NCBI GenBank assembly: GCA_944362555.1
Contig: CALVTL010000009.1
Coordinates: 1-56,235, forward strand
Reading direction: 5' to 3'
Source: an uncultured Clostridia bacterium
GTDB lineage: Bacteria > Bacillota > Clostridia > Christensenellales > Borkfalkiaceae
Length of the DNA stretch: 56,235 nt
A program made the translations under genes and the position numbers. Position 1 is the stretch's first letter. Each line of letters begins with the position of its first letter. Positions 43,791-54,430 of the stretch are shown here, in pieces. The notes beneath the pieces were generated by a model, which saw only the letters and a program-made list of their open reading frames with translations, did no database searches and was not told where the DNA came from.

Positions 43791-45026
43791 ATGACCATTT
43801 CCGAAACGTGTCGGCTTGCGAAAGAGCACGCAAGCGCCGCGGCGTTTTCTTCCGAAGCGGAAAAGAACAAAATGCTCATGCTTGCGGCGGACGCGCTGCT
43901 TGCGCGCGAGGAGGAGATCCTTGCGGCGAACGCGGAGGACCTTGCCCGCTTCACGCGCGAGGCGTGGCTGCGCGACCGGCTGCTGCTCGACAAAAAGCGC
44001 ATTGCGGGGATCGCGGAGGGGCTTCGTCAGCTCGTCGCACTCACCTGTCCCGTCGGGGAAGTGATCGAGCATTTCACGACGGCGGGCGGGCTGGACGTCT
44101 CCCGCGTGCGCGTTCCCTTCGGCGTCGTCGGCATCATCTATGAGGCGCGACCCAACGTGACGGCGGATGCCGTCGGGCTGTGCTTAAAGAGCGGGAATGC
44201 CGTCGTTCTGCGCGGCAGCAAGGACGCGTTCTGTTCCAACGCCGCCATCGTGCGCGTGATGAAGGATGCCATCCGCGCGGGCGGGTCCGACCCCGAATTC
44301 ATCCAGCTCATCGAGGACACCTCCCGCGAGGGCGCGCGCGAGTTCATGCGGCAGAAGGGCACGCTCGACGTGCTCATCCCGCGCGGGGGTGCGGCGCTCA
44401 TCCAAAGCACGCTGGAGAACGCGTCCGTCCCCGTCATCGAAACGGGAACGGGCAACTGCCACGTCTATGTGGAAAAGAGCGCCGACCTTGCAATGGCAAA
44501 GACCATTCTCTTGAACGCCAAGACGCAGCGCATCAGCGTGTGCAACGCCTGCGAGAGCCTTGTCGTGGACGATGCCTTCGCGCGCGAGCACCTTGCAGAC
44601 CTGCTTGCGCCCCTGCGGGAGAAGGGTGTGGAGCTTGTGGGGGATGAACGGGCGCGCCGCTACGCGCCCTTCGTGGGCACCGCCTGTGAGGAGGACTATT
44701 TCACGGAATATCTTGCGATGAAGCTCTCCGTCAAAGTCGTGGAGGACGTGCGCGAGGCGGTCGGTTGGATCAATGAGCACTCCACCCATCACAGCGAGGC
44801 GATCGTCACCGCCGACGACGAGGCGGCGGAGCTCTTCCTGCGCGAGGTCGATTCTGCGTGCGTCTACCGCAATGCCTCCACGCGTTTCACGGACGGGTTT
44901 GAGTTCGGATTCGGGGCGGAGATGGGCATCTCCACGCAAAAGCTGCACGCGCGCGGCCCGATGGGGCTCAGAGAGCTCACTTCTTATAAATTCGTCATCC
45001 GCGGGAACGGACAGGTGCGCGGCTGA
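43791..45026 (+). CDS. proA: Gamma-glutamyl phosphate reductase
   Basis: The second step of proline synthesis, NADPH-dependent reduction of glutamyl-5-phosphate to the semialdehyde. The 411-residue protein has the aldehyde-dehydrogenase-like catalytic Cys in SVCNACESLVVDD, VGIIYEARPNVTADAVGLCLKSGNAVVLRG for the nucleotide site, and FGAEMGISTQKLHARGPMGL near the end. GAGGTG precedes ATG. proB and proC are not in the window, so the pathway is split. Confidence 0.95.
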   Translation: MTISETCRLAKEHASAAAFSSEAEKNKMLMLAADALLAREEEILAANAEDLARFTREAWLRDRLLLDKKRIAGIAEGLRQLVALTCPVGEVIEHFTTAGGLDVSRVRVPFGVVGIIYEARPNVTADAVGLCLKSGNAVVLRGSKDAFCSNAAIVRVMKDAIRAGGSDPEFIQLIEDTSREGAREFMRQKGTLDVLIPRGGAALIQSTLENASVPVIETGTGNCHVYVEKSADLAMAKTILLNAKTQRISVCNACESLVVDDAFAREHLADLLAPLREKGVELVGDERARRYAPFVGTACEEDYFTEYLAMKLSVKVVEDVREAVGWINEHSTHHSEAIVTADDEAAELFLREVDSACVYRNASTRFTDGFEFGFGAEMGISTQKLHARGPMGLRELTSYKFVIRGNGQVRG

Positions 45027-45077
45027 CGCCCTTCGCCCCGCCCAAACGCGAGAGACAGACGTATGATGTAGCAAAAA

Positions 45078-45114
45078 ACGGGGCGGGCTTGCCGTGTCGG
45101 CAAGCCCGCCCCGT
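45078..45114. terminator. Terminator hairpin after proA
   Basis: A 17-bp perfect stem (ACGGGGCGGGCTTGCCG, loop TGT) with A6 on the left, so it is better as a terminator for minus-strand transcripts; the plus-side T-run is weak. Confidence 0.75.
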
Positions 45115-45252
45115 ATTCTGCTTATTTTTCTCGCTCGGGCATTTCATCTTTCCGCAAAAGCGTTCCGGCTACCTGTGGGAGTTCCGGATGTTCGTGCGAG
45201 CACTCCGAAAAGAGCCGTTTCCGCGCCGCAAAGGGACGCCGGACGCGCCGCA

Positions 45253-45312
45253 TTCACCGTTCCGCGCGCCATCCGCACGATCCGCGCCGTTCTGCGCCGT
45301 TCCGCGCCGAAA
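45253..45312. repeat. Short degenerate TTCCGCGCCG repeats, noncoding
   Basis: About five imperfect 9-10-base copies of TTCCGCGCCG. The rest of 45115-45330 shows no gene I can support. Confidence 0.4.
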
Positions 45313-45330
45313 CCGCAGAAAGATCTGCGT

Positions 45331-45822
45331 TCACCTTTTTCTTCCGAGGTCGTTGAGGGCGCCCAGAAGGAAGTATTCCGCCGTCGAACCCTTCACGACG
45401 TTCTCTTTCGCCTCCTCGGGGGTGAACCAGCGCGCGTCCTCGATCTCGTCGTTGAGCACGATGTCGCCCTCCTCGGCGGTCACGATGAAGTTGAGCATGA
45501 GCACGTCCTTTGCCTCGTGATAGCGGGAGGCGTGGAAGCGCCATTTGATGGCGGTGAGGTGCGTCTCCTCTTTCAGTTCGCGCGGGATGGCTTTTTCGGC
45601 GTTTTCGCCCTTTTTGATATAGCCCGCAAACAGCTTGTAGCTCTCCTCGCCCGTGTGCTTTGCAAGCAGAATTTTATTCTCCGCACGGTTGACGACCGTC
45701 ATGGAGACGGCGACGGGGAAGTAGGGGAACTTGAACGCCCCGCAGTGTTCGCAGTAGGGGATGAGCCCCTCGTTTTCCAAAAAGCGCAGGGAAAGTTTTG
45801 CGCCGCAGTCTCTGCAATACAT
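45331..45822 (-). CDS. NUDIX hydrolase with N-terminal zinc ribbon
   Basis: A 163-residue NudC-like protein. The zinc ribbon is CRDCG (near residue 3) and CEHCG (near residue 24). The Nudix box is GYIKKGENAEKAIPRELKEET: G-x5-E-x7-RE-x2-EE is intact, while the later Gly is replaced. It should hydrolyse a nucleoside diphosphate-linked compound (NADH-type or capped RNA ends in relatives). The start is the ATG at 45822, six bases after GGAGGTG, rather than an in-frame TTG at 45837. Confidence 0.9.
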   Translation of the reverse strand: MYCRDCGAKLSLRFLENEGLIPYCEHCGAFKFPYFPVAVSMTVVNRAENKILLAKHTGEESYKLFAGYIKKGENAEKAIPRELKEETHLTAIKWRFHASRYHEAKDVLMLNFIVTAEEGDIVLNDEIEDARWFTPEEAKENVVKGSTAEYFLLGALNDLGRKR

Positions 45823-45853
45823 CCTTGGCACCTCCAACGTTGTTCATTTTTCT

Positions 45854-45882
45854 ATTTTACGCCGCAAAACGAGCGCTGTCAA
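45854..45882 (-). promoter_or_regulatory. Promoter of the NUDIX gene
   Basis: On the minus strand TTGACA (45882-45877), 17 bp, TAAAAT (45859-45854). Confidence 0.82.
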
Positions 45883-46001
45883 CTCTTTGAGGTGATAAAA
45901 TTGTAAATAAATGTCAAAAACAGAAAAAAGGCAACGCCAACTTTCCGAAAAGCGAGAACGCCTCCCACCCAACTTTGCCCGTTCTTTTTTGGGGTTACCG
46001 C

Positions 46002-46031
46002 TTGACAAACGCGCATTCCTTATTGTATAAT
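46002..46031 (+). promoter_or_regulatory. Promoter of purA-dapF
   Basis: TTGACA (46002-46007), 18 bp, TATAAT (46026-46031) preceded by TTG. Confidence 0.82.
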
Positions 46032-46092
46032 ATCACCGATTGTTTTATGGCGTCCGCGGGGAGCCCCCACGGGCGCGGTCAAGGAGGAAATT

Positions 46093-47364
46093 ATGCTGAC
46101 TTCGATCTGCGGGATCAACTGGGGCGATGAGGGCAAGGGCAGAATGGTGGACCTTCTGTCCGCCGACTACGACATCGTATGCCGCTATCAGGGCGGGAAC
46201 AACGCGGGACACACCGTCATCAACGAACGGGGGAAGTTCATTCTCAATCTCCTGCCTTCGGGTATTCTGCGCGAGGGCGTGGTGAACGTGCTCGGCAACG
46301 GCATGGTCGTGGACATCAAGCACCTCACTGAGGAGGCGGACAAGCTCCGCTCGCAGGGCATCTCCATTTCGCCCGAAAATCTGAAGATCAGCGATAAGGC
46401 GGTCATCACCATGCCCTACCACGTTCTGATGGACTGCCTCGAAGAGGAGCGCCTTGCCGACAAAAAATTCGGCTCTACCCGCCGCGGCATCGCGCCCGTC
46501 TATGCGGATAAGTACATGAAGAAGGCGTTCCGCATGGGCGAACTGCTGCACACCGACCTCATGTACGCGCGCATCAAGGACATCGTGGAGTGGAAGAACC
46601 TCACGGTGGAGAAGGGGTATTCCCATGCGCCCGTCACGGTGGACGAGGTGATGGATTACTTTGAGACGTACGGAAAGCCCCTGAAGGAGTATATCTGCGA
46701 CGTCGGGCTGTATCTGCACGAGGCGAACAGAGCGGGCAAGAACATCATGTTCGAGGCGCAGCTCGGCGCCCTGCGCGACATCGACTTCGGCATCTATCCC
46801 TACACGTCGTCCTCCTCGACCATCGCCGCCTATGCGCCCATCGGCGCGGGCGTGCCCAATCTGAAGCTCGATAAGTCCATCGGCATCATGAAGGCGTACT
46901 CCACCTGCGTGGGCGAGGGTCCCTTCACGGCGGAATATTTCGGCGAAAAGGCGGAAAAACTGCGCAAGGCGGGCGGCGAATACGGCGCCGCGACGGGCAG
47001 ACCCAGAAGGGTGGGGCCCTTCGACGTGGTCGCCTCCCGCTACGGCATCCGCTGCCAGGGCGCGGACGAGGTGGCGCTCACCAAGCTCGACATCCTCTCC
47101 GGACACGAGGAGCTGGAAATTTGCACCGCGTATGAGCTGGACGGCAAGCGCATCACGGAATTTCCCTTCCCCGACGCGCTCGCAAAGTGCACGCCCGTGT
47201 TCGAGAAGGTCAAGGGCTGGAACTGCGACATCTCCGCCTGCCGCACCTTTGAGGAGCTGCCCAAGGCGGCGCAGGACTATGTGGAGCTTCTGGAAAAGCT
47301 CTGCGAATGCAAGATCACCTACATCTCCGTCGGCGCCGAGCGCGACGAGATCATCCGCCGATAA
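46093..47364 (+). CDS. purA: Adenylosuccinate synthetase
   Basis: GTP-dependent joining of IMP and aspartate, the first committed step to AMP. The 423-residue protein has the P-loop-like NWGDEGKGRMVDLL at the start, NNAGHTV, STRRGIAPVYADK, IMFEAQLGALRDIDFGIYPYTSSS and TGRPRRVGPFD, all diagnostic. AAGGAGG precedes ATG. The stop overlaps the dapF start (TAATG). Confidence 0.97.
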   Translation: MLTSICGINWGDEGKGRMVDLLSADYDIVCRYQGGNNAGHTVINERGKFILNLLPSGILREGVVNVLGNGMVVDIKHLTEEADKLRSQGISISPENLKISDKAVITMPYHVLMDCLEEERLADKKFGSTRRGIAPVYADKYMKKAFRMGELLHTDLMYARIKDIVEWKNLTVEKGYSHAPVTVDEVMDYFETYGKPLKEYICDVGLYLHEANRAGKNIMFEAQLGALRDIDFGIYPYTSSSSTIAAYAPIGAGVPNLKLDKSIGIMKAYSTCVGEGPFTAEYFGEKAEKLRKAGGEYGAATGRPRRVGPFDVVASRYGIRCQGADEVALTKLDILSGHEELEICTAYELDGKRITEFPFPDALAKCTPVFEKVKGWNCDISACRTFEELPKAAQDYVELLEKLCECKITYISVGAERDEIIRR

Positions 47365-48203
47365 TGCGCCTGCATTTTTGGAAGATGCACGGCATCGGGA
47401 ACGATTATATCTATTTCGATTGTTTCGATTTCTTTCCCGACGACCCTGCCTCGATCGCCAAAAAGCTGTCCGACAGGCACTTTTCCGTGGGCGGAGACGG
47501 CGTCGTGTTCATCTGCCGCAGCGAGAAGGCGGACGGCAGGATGCGGATGTTCAACGCGGACGGCAGCGAGGGCGCGATGTGCGGCAACGCCATCCGCTGC
47601 ATCGGAAAGTGGCTGTATGAGGTCAAGGGCATCCGTAAGGACACCCTCCTTGTTGAAACGCAGAGCGGCGTCAAGACGCTCTTTATTGCGGCGGAGGACG
47701 GGAAGGTGCGCTCCGTGCGCGTCGATATGGGCGCGGCGGAACTGCGCCCCGCGCATATCCCCGCCCGCTTTGCGGGCGAGCGCGCCGTGGACGTTCCGCT
47801 CACGGTGAACGGGCAGACGTACGCCGTCACCTGCGTCTCGATGGGCAATCCCCATTGCGTGACCTTCGTTTCCGATCCGTACGCCATCGACCTGGAAAAA
47901 ATCGGCCCCGCCTTCGAGCATCACGAGGCGTTCCCCGCACGGGTGAATACCGAATTCGTGCGCGCGGACGCAAGGAACGAGCTCACCATGCGCGTCTGGG
48001 AACGCGGCAGCGGGGAGACGTGGGCGTGCGGCACGGGCGCGTGCGCGGCGGCGGTCGCGGGCGTCCTGACGGGTGCGTGCGGCATGGGGGAGGACGTCAC
48101 CGTGCATCTGCGCGGGGGGGATCTTTCCGTCTGCGTCACGCCCTCCGCCGTGTTCATGACGGGCCCCGCGGCATTCGCCTTCGAGGGCGACGTCGAGATC
48201 TGA
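47364..48203 (+). CDS. dapF: Diaminopimelate epimerase
   Basis: Converts LL- to meso-diaminopimelate for lysine and peptidoglycan. The 279-residue protein begins [17 protein letters not shown]. The two catalytic cysteines are in [17 protein letters not shown] and [16 protein letters not shown] overlaps the purA stop by one base (TAATG), indicating coupling. With dapL 1.7 kb downstream it gives the last two steps of the aminotransferase variant of the pathway. Confidence 0.96.
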   Translation: MRLHFWKMHGIGNDYIYFDCFDFFPDDPASIAKKLSDRHFSVGGDGVVFICRSEKADGRMRMFNADGSEGAMCGNAIRCIGKWLYEVKGIRKDTLLVETQSGVKTLFIAAEDGKVRSVRVDMGAAELRPAHIPARFAGERAVDVPLTVNGQTYAVTCVSMGNPHCVTFVSDPYAIDLEKIGPAFEHHEAFPARVNTEFVRADARNELTMRVWERGSGETWACGTGACAAAVAGVLTGACGMGEDVTVHLRGGDLSVCVTPSAVFMTGPAAFAFEGDVEI

Positions 48204-48304
48204 TGCGGGGCGCCCGCACGGCGGGACGCAATACGTTATATCACTTCATATCCAAATCATTACACAATACACTTGCACAATTCCAAGGAGGAAGGAAAGG
48301 GAAC

Positions 48305-49911
<1,607 letters not shown>

Positions 49912-49915
<4 letters not shown>

Positions 49916-51108
49916 AGATCAACGAGAATTTTCTGAAGCTCAAAGACAGTTATCTCTTCTCCACCGTCGCAAGAAAGACGGCGGAGTATAAGAGCGCGCA
50001 TCCCGAAAAAGAGGTCATCCGCCTCTCCATCGGCGACGTCACGCGCCCGCTCGTGCCCGCGGTCATCTCCGCCATGCACGGTGCGGTGGACGAAATGGCG
50101 TCGGCGGCGACCTTCAAGGGCTACGGCCCCGACAAGTACTGCTACGCCTACGACGCGCTGCTCGATTCCATCCTTGCAAGTTACCGGAAAAAGGGCGTCA
50201 CGCTCGAAAAGGGGGAGGTGTTCGTATCGGACGGCGCCAAGTCGGACTGCGGCAACATCCTCGACATCTTCTCGACGGACAACACCGTGCTGGTGCCCGA
50301 CCCCGTCTATCCCGTCTATCTCGACACCAACGTCATGGCGGGACGGCGCATCCTGTTTTCGGACGCCACCGAAGAGAACGGCTTTCTGCCCATGCCCGAC
50401 GGGCGGGTGCAGGCGGACATCATCTACCTGTGCTCCCCGAATAACCCGACGGGTGCGGCTTACACGCGTGAACAGCTCAAAGTCTGGGTGGACTATGCAA
50501 AGAAGAACGACGCCGTCATCCTCTTCGACGCGGCGTACGAGGCGTTCGTCACCGATCCCGCCTGTGCGCGCAGCATCTACGAAGTGGAGGGCGCCGCGGA
50601 GTGCGCCATCGAGCTGTGCTCCTATTCCAAGACGGCGGGCTTTACGGGCGTGCGCTGCGGCTACACGGTGGTGCCCGAGGCGCTCGTGCGCGGCGGCGTT
50701 TCCCTCAACAGGCTGTGGGCGCGCAGGCAGTCCACCAAGTTCAACGGCGTCTCCTACATCACGCAGATGGGGGCGGCGGCGGTGTTCACCGAGGAGGGCG
50801 AGCGGCAGATCGGCGAAAATCTCGCCTACTACCGCAACAACGCAAAGATCATTTCGGAGTGCCTCGACGGGCTGGGCGTCTGGTATACGGGCGGCAAAAA
50901 TTCCCCCTATATCTGGCTGAAGTGCCCGCGCGGCATGACGAGCTGGGAATTTTTCGACTACCTTCTGGAGAACGCGCAGGTCGTCGGAACGCCCGGCAGC
51001 GGCTTCGGGAAGAACGGCGAAGGCTTTTTCCGCCTCACGGCGTTCGGAACGGAGGAGAACACGCGGCGCGCGTGCGAACGCATGAGCGCCCTGCTCAAAC
51101 AGTCGTAA
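49912..51108 (+). CDS. dapL: LL-diaminopimelate aminotransferase
   Basis: A PLP enzyme converting tetrahydrodipicolinate directly to LL-diaminopimelate with glutamate, bypassing succinyl or acetyl intermediates. The 398-residue protein has [20 protein letters not shown] near residue 38, [16 protein letters not shown], and PLP lysine K240 in [16 protein letters not shown], all typical of DapL. Start and pyrG stop overlap (ATGA at 49912), so translation is coupled. Confidence 0.95.
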
Positions 51109-51133
51109 ACAAACATTCTGAAAGAGGAGTACC

Positions 51134-52621
51134 ATGGAAACAGGCAGAGCTGCGGGCGTTTTGTGCCATATTTCCTCCCTTCCCGGAAAATACGGCATCG
51201 GTTCGCTCGGCAAAGAGGCGTATCGTTTTGCAAAGATCCTCAAAAAGAACGGGATAAAGTATTGGCAGGTGCTGCCCCTGGCGCAGACGGGCTACGGCGA
51301 TTCTCCGTACAGCTCGGTCTCCTGCACGTCGGGCAATCCCTATTTCATCGATCTCGACCTGCTTGCCGGGGAGGGGCTGCTCACCAAGGAGGAGCTGCTC
51401 GCCGCGCGGCACGAGGGGGGCGCCGTCTCTTACGGTTCGCTCTATAACGAGCGCTACGTCACCCTGCGCAAGGCGTTCGCGCGCTTCAATTTCGACGGCG
51501 AGGACTTCCGCGCCTTCGTAAAGAGCGGCGTGTGCGAGGATTATGCGCTCTTCATGACGGCAAAGCGCGTCTATGGGGAGAACTTCCTCTATTGGGAGGA
51601 CGCGCTCAAATTCCGCGACCCCGCCGCGCTCGAAAAACTGCGCACCGACTTCCACGAAGAATATCTCTATTGGAACTTCCTGCAATACACCTTCCGCAGG
51701 CAGTGGAAGGCGCTCAAGCAGTACTGCAACGGGTTGGGCGTGCGCATCATCGGCGATCTCCCGCTCTATGTGGCGACGGACAGCGCCGACGTCTGGGCGC
51801 ATCCCGAGCTCTTCAAGCTGGACAGGGAGCTGCGTCCCACCAAGGTGGCGGGCGTCCCGCCCGACTATTTCTCGGAGACGGGGCAGCTCTGGGGCAATCC
51901 CATCTACGATTGGAAGGCGCACGAAAAAGAGGGCTTTGCATGGTGGACGCACCGCCTTGAGGATGCGCTCGCAACGTACGACGTCATCCGCATCGACCAC
52001 TTCCGCGGCATCGACCGCTATTATGAAGTGCCCGCCTTTGCCGAGAACGCCGTCAAGGGCGAGTGGAAAAAGGGCCCCGGCGAAAAGCTGTTCGCAAATA
52101 TCGGGGCGGAGGGGCGCATCATCGCCGAGGATCTCGGCGTCATGGACGAGGGTGTCGTCGCTTTGCGCGAAAAGCTGGGATTCCCCGGCATGAAGGTGCT
52201 GCTCTTCGCCTTCGACGGCAACGCGGAGAACGAATTCCTTCCCAAATATATCGGGAAAAATTCGGTGTGCTACACGGGCACGCACGATAACGACACGGTG
52301 GCGGGCTATGTGCAGGCGCTCTCCACGGAGGAGTTTTTGCTCTTCCGCTCGCGCGTGGCGCAGGTCCTGCAGGAGGAGGGCGTGTTTGTCCGCCTGGGCG
52401 CCAAGCCCGCGGAGTTCTCCGCCGCGTTCTGCCGTCTCGCCCTTGCAAGCAAGGCAGACCTCGCCGTCCTGCCCGTGCAGGATATTTTGGGGCTCGGGAA
52501 CGAGGCGCGCATGAACTTCCCTGGCGTCGGAGAGGGAAATTGGAGATTCCGCATGGAAAAGCTCGCTGCGGGGAGTGCCATGCGTAAGATCGGACGAATG
52601 ATAAAAGTTTACCGGAGGTAA
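51134..52621 (+). CDS. malQ: 4-alpha-glucanotransferase (amylomaltase), GH77
   Basis: Transfers alpha-1,4-glucan segments between maltodextrins, in the cytoplasm. The 495-residue protein has the nucleophile D288 in VIRIDHFRGIDRYYEVP, the acid/base region IIAEDLGV, the 250s-loop region PPDYFSETGQLWGNPIYDW, and the late Asp in YTGTHDNDT. GAGGAG precedes ATG. No other glycogen or maltose gene adjoins it. Confidence 0.96.
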   Translation: METGRAAGVLCHISSLPGKYGIGSLGKEAYRFAKILKKNGIKYWQVLPLAQTGYGDSPYSSVSCTSGNPYFIDLDLLAGEGLLTKEELLAARHEGGAVSYGSLYNERYVTLRKAFARFNFDGEDFRAFVKSGVCEDYALFMTAKRVYGENFLYWEDALKFRDPAALEKLRTDFHEEYLYWNFLQYTFRRQWKALKQYCNGLGVRIIGDLPLYVATDSADVWAHPELFKLDRELRPTKVAGVPPDYFSETGQLWGNPIYDWKAHEKEGFAWWTHRLEDALATYDVIRIDHFRGIDRYYEVPAFAENAVKGEWKKGPGEKLFANIGAEGRIIAEDLGVMDEGVVALREKLGFPGMKVLLFAFDGNAENEFLPKYIGKNSVCYTGTHDNDTVAGYVQALSTEEFLLFRSRVAQVLQEEGVFVRLGAKPAEFSAAFCRLALASKADLAVLPVQDILGLGNEARMNFPGVGEGNWRFRMEKLAAGSAMRKIGRMIKVYRR

Positions 52622-52626
52622 GTATT

Positions 52627-53169
52627 TTGGCAGAAGAAAAGAAGGAGAAGAAGGGCTTTTTCAAGGAGTTCAAGGAGTTCATCGCGCGCGGGAACGTGCT
52701 CGACATGGCAGTCGGTATCATCATCGGCGGCGCCTTCACGGCGATCGTCAACGCGCTCTGCAACAACATCTTAAAGCCCATCATCAACTGGATCCTCGCC
52801 GCCATCTTCGGCGCAGATTCCCTCACGGGCGTGTTCACCTTCCTTCGTAAGGTGGTGGATGCGGAGGGCGTCGTCGATCTCACGCAGTCCATCTATATCG
52901 ATTGGGGTACCTGCATCAATGCCGTCATCAACTTCATTTTGACGGCGCTCGTCCTGTTCCTCATCCTCAAAGCGGTGATGAAGGTGAGCAAGATGCGCGA
53001 AGAAGCCAAAAAGGCGCTCGAAGAGGCGGCCGAAAAGCGCAAGGCGGAAAAGGCTGCCGAAGCTGCCGCTGCCGCCGCTCCCGCCGCTGCCGAGGCAGGC
53101 GAGAAGGACGCGCAGAGCGCCGCTCCCGCCGAGGCGGACAAGGCGCCTTCGTCCCCCGAAACAAAATAG
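52627..53169 (+). CDS. mscL: Large-conductance mechanosensitive channel MscL
   Basis: A pentameric tension-gated channel releasing solutes in osmotic downshock. KEFIARGNVLDMAVGIIIGGAFTAIVNAL is TM1 with its amphipathic N-helix. TM2 is near residues 95-118 (CINAVINFILTALVLFLILKAVM). The start is TTG at 52627, 7 bases after GGAGGT, which overlaps the malQ stop. The C-terminal tail beyond residue 125 is unusually long (Ala/Glu/Lys-rich, about 55 residues), giving 180 residues against a usual 130-150. Confidence 0.93.
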   Translation: MAEEKKEKKGFFKEFKEFIARGNVLDMAVGIIIGGAFTAIVNALCNNILKPIINWILAAIFGADSLTGVFTFLRKVVDAEGVVDLTQSIYIDWGTCINAVINFILTALVLFLILKAVMKVSKMREEAKKALEEAAEKRKAEKAAEAAAAAAPAAAEAGEKDAQSAAPAEADKAPSSPETK

Positions 53170-53175
53170 TGTCCG

Positions 53176-53213
53176 AAAAAAACGGCTGTTCCCCGCGGGA
53201 CAGCCGTTTTTTT
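53176..53213 (+). terminator. Intrinsic terminator after mscL
   Basis: AAAAACGGCTGT..ACAGCCGTTTTTTT; a strong stem with T7. Confidence 0.88.
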
Positions 53214-53299
53214 GCGGCGCGCGGAAGGGGCGGAGATCTCCACGTGAAAAAATTTTTTTCTCCGTCGGACGAAAAGTGCGGAAAGCCTTGCAAAAGAAG

Positions 53300-53328
53300 T
53301 TGCATTTTTTGCGGATTTGTTGTAAAAT
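53300..53328 (+). promoter_or_regulatory. Promoter of tRNA-Ser
   Basis: TTGCAT (53300-53305), 17 bp, TAAAAT (53323-53328), 15 bases before the tRNA. Confidence 0.7.
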
Positions 53329-53343
53329 AGCTTTCGTTCCGAT

Positions 53344-53434
53344 GCAGAGATGTCTGAGTGGTTTAAGGAGCACGATTGGAAATCGTGTGACGGGGGTGAC
53401 TCGTCCGGAGGTTCGAATCCTCTTCTCTGCGCCA
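53344..53434 (+). tRNA. tRNA-Ser(GGA)
   Basis: Acceptor GCAGAGA with TCTCTGC, discriminator G and encoded CCA (53432-53434). Anticodon stem CACGA/TCGTG with loop TTGGAAA, anticodon GGA. A long variable arm (GACGGGGGTGACTCGTC) and T-loop GTTCGAATC define a class II serine tRNA. The part from 53375 on is the attachment core of the integrated element, which restores the intact 3' half. Confidence 0.97.
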
Positions 53435-53435
53435 A
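53375..53435 (+). repeat. attL, 61-bp core inside tRNA-Ser
   Basis: Identical over 61 bases to 55859-55919. It runs from the anticodon loop to one base past CCA and completes the functional tRNA. Confidence 0.93.
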
Positions 53436-53437
53436 AA

Positions 53438-53467
53438 GGCGAGGTTTTGCGACCTCGTCTTTTTTTG
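53438..53467 (+). terminator. Terminator after tRNA-Ser
   Basis: GCGAGGT, loop TTTGCG, ACCTCGT, then a T-run. It lies just inside the element, so the element supplies it. Confidence 0.75.
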
Positions 53468-53472
53468 TATTT

Positions 53473-54363
53473 TCAGCCGCCAAAAGAGGGGAAAAGCGTA
53501 AATTTTGCCGCTTCTTTGCGCTTGTAATCGTCCATAACGTGGGTATAGACGTTGAGCGTCATTGCCGCCGTAGAGTGCCCGACAAGCTGTTGACAGACAC
53601 GCACGTTCACTCCACTTTCTGCGCATAGTGTGATGTATGTATGGCGTAGGTCATGCAGGTGGTGCGCGGGGCAAAGCTCTTTGAACGTCCTGCTCACGTA
53701 TTCCGCGGAAAAGGGGAACACCATATTTTCACGGGCTTCATGAAACTTGCCGCGCCCTTTTTTGAGCTTGTCTGCTTCGTTCTGCTTGCGTTGCTCGGAT
53801 AGCACGTATTTGAGATCGTCGGTCAAAGGTATTGAGCGGTAGCTTCCTTCCGTTTTTGTCCCGCGGATGAGGATGAGCCGCTCGTCCTCGTCAATGTCCG
53901 ACCATTCGAGCGTGAGCGCTTCCGTACGGCGCACGCCCGTGAGCATGTAGAACAGCATGAGCCATTGCAAGCGCTTACCCTTGATTGCTTCGAGGAAGTC
54001 CCGCCGTTCCTTGATATTGAGCGCGTTCCCGCGTTGCCGTTTGTACTTGACTGCATCCGTGAGCTCGACCACGTTGCGCTCGATAATACCGAGCTTGCAT
54101 GCCTTTGCAAATGCGTTGTGCCACGTCTGCCGCGCGTATTGCATGGTGCGCCCGTTCGGCAACTCTGCGAGCGCTTTGTCAAGGTCAAGCACGCAAATAT
54201 CTCTCATGCGCATTGCTTTGAGCCATGCGGGCGTATGCAAGCGAATCATTTGCTCGATATTGCGCAGGCTGTACGGGCGCAAATACGGGCGCTTGTAGGT
54301 GGTGAACCACTCGGCAAGCCACTCTCCGAGCGTGATATTCTTATAGCGTTGCTTGGCGTTCAT
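53473..54363 (-). CDS. Tyrosine recombinase (integrase)
   Basis: Site-specific recombinase, 296 residues. A SAM-like core-binding domain (1-110) precedes a catalytic domain with R145 (TGVRRTE), K170 (RGTKTEG), H237-x2-R240 (HLHDLRHT), H263 (VGHS) and nucleophile Y273 (NVYTHV), all present. It ends close to attL, as integrases of tRNA-borne elements do, and should act on the 61-bp repeats. It follows rep by 67 bases on the same strand and is likely co-transcribed with it from the promoter at 55547-55520. Confidence 0.95.
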   Translation of the reverse strand: MNAKQRYKNITLGEWLAEWFTTYKRPYLRPYSLRNIEQMIRLHTPAWLKAMRMRDICVLDLDKALAELPNGRTMQYARQTWHNAFAKACKLGIIERNVVELTDAVKYKRQRGNALNIKERRDFLEAIKGKRLQWLMLFYMLTGVRRTEALTLEWSDIDEDERLILIRGTKTEGSYRSIPLTDDLKYVLSEQRKQNEADKLKKGRGKFHEARENMVFPFSAEYVSRTFKELCPAHHLHDLRHTYITLCAESGVNVRVCQQLVGHSTAAMTLNVYTHVMDDYKRKEAAKFTLFPSFGG

Positions 54364-54430
54364 GTGCTTCTCTTTCTCCTATAAACACGCGGGGGACTCT
54401 GAACAGGCGGGGCGGGTTTCGCGATACAGA

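Noticed and set aside
45115-45330. Coding frames in the proA-NUDIX gap
   Set aside because: Composition is low-complexity CCGCGC repeats; no SD and no family resemblance.
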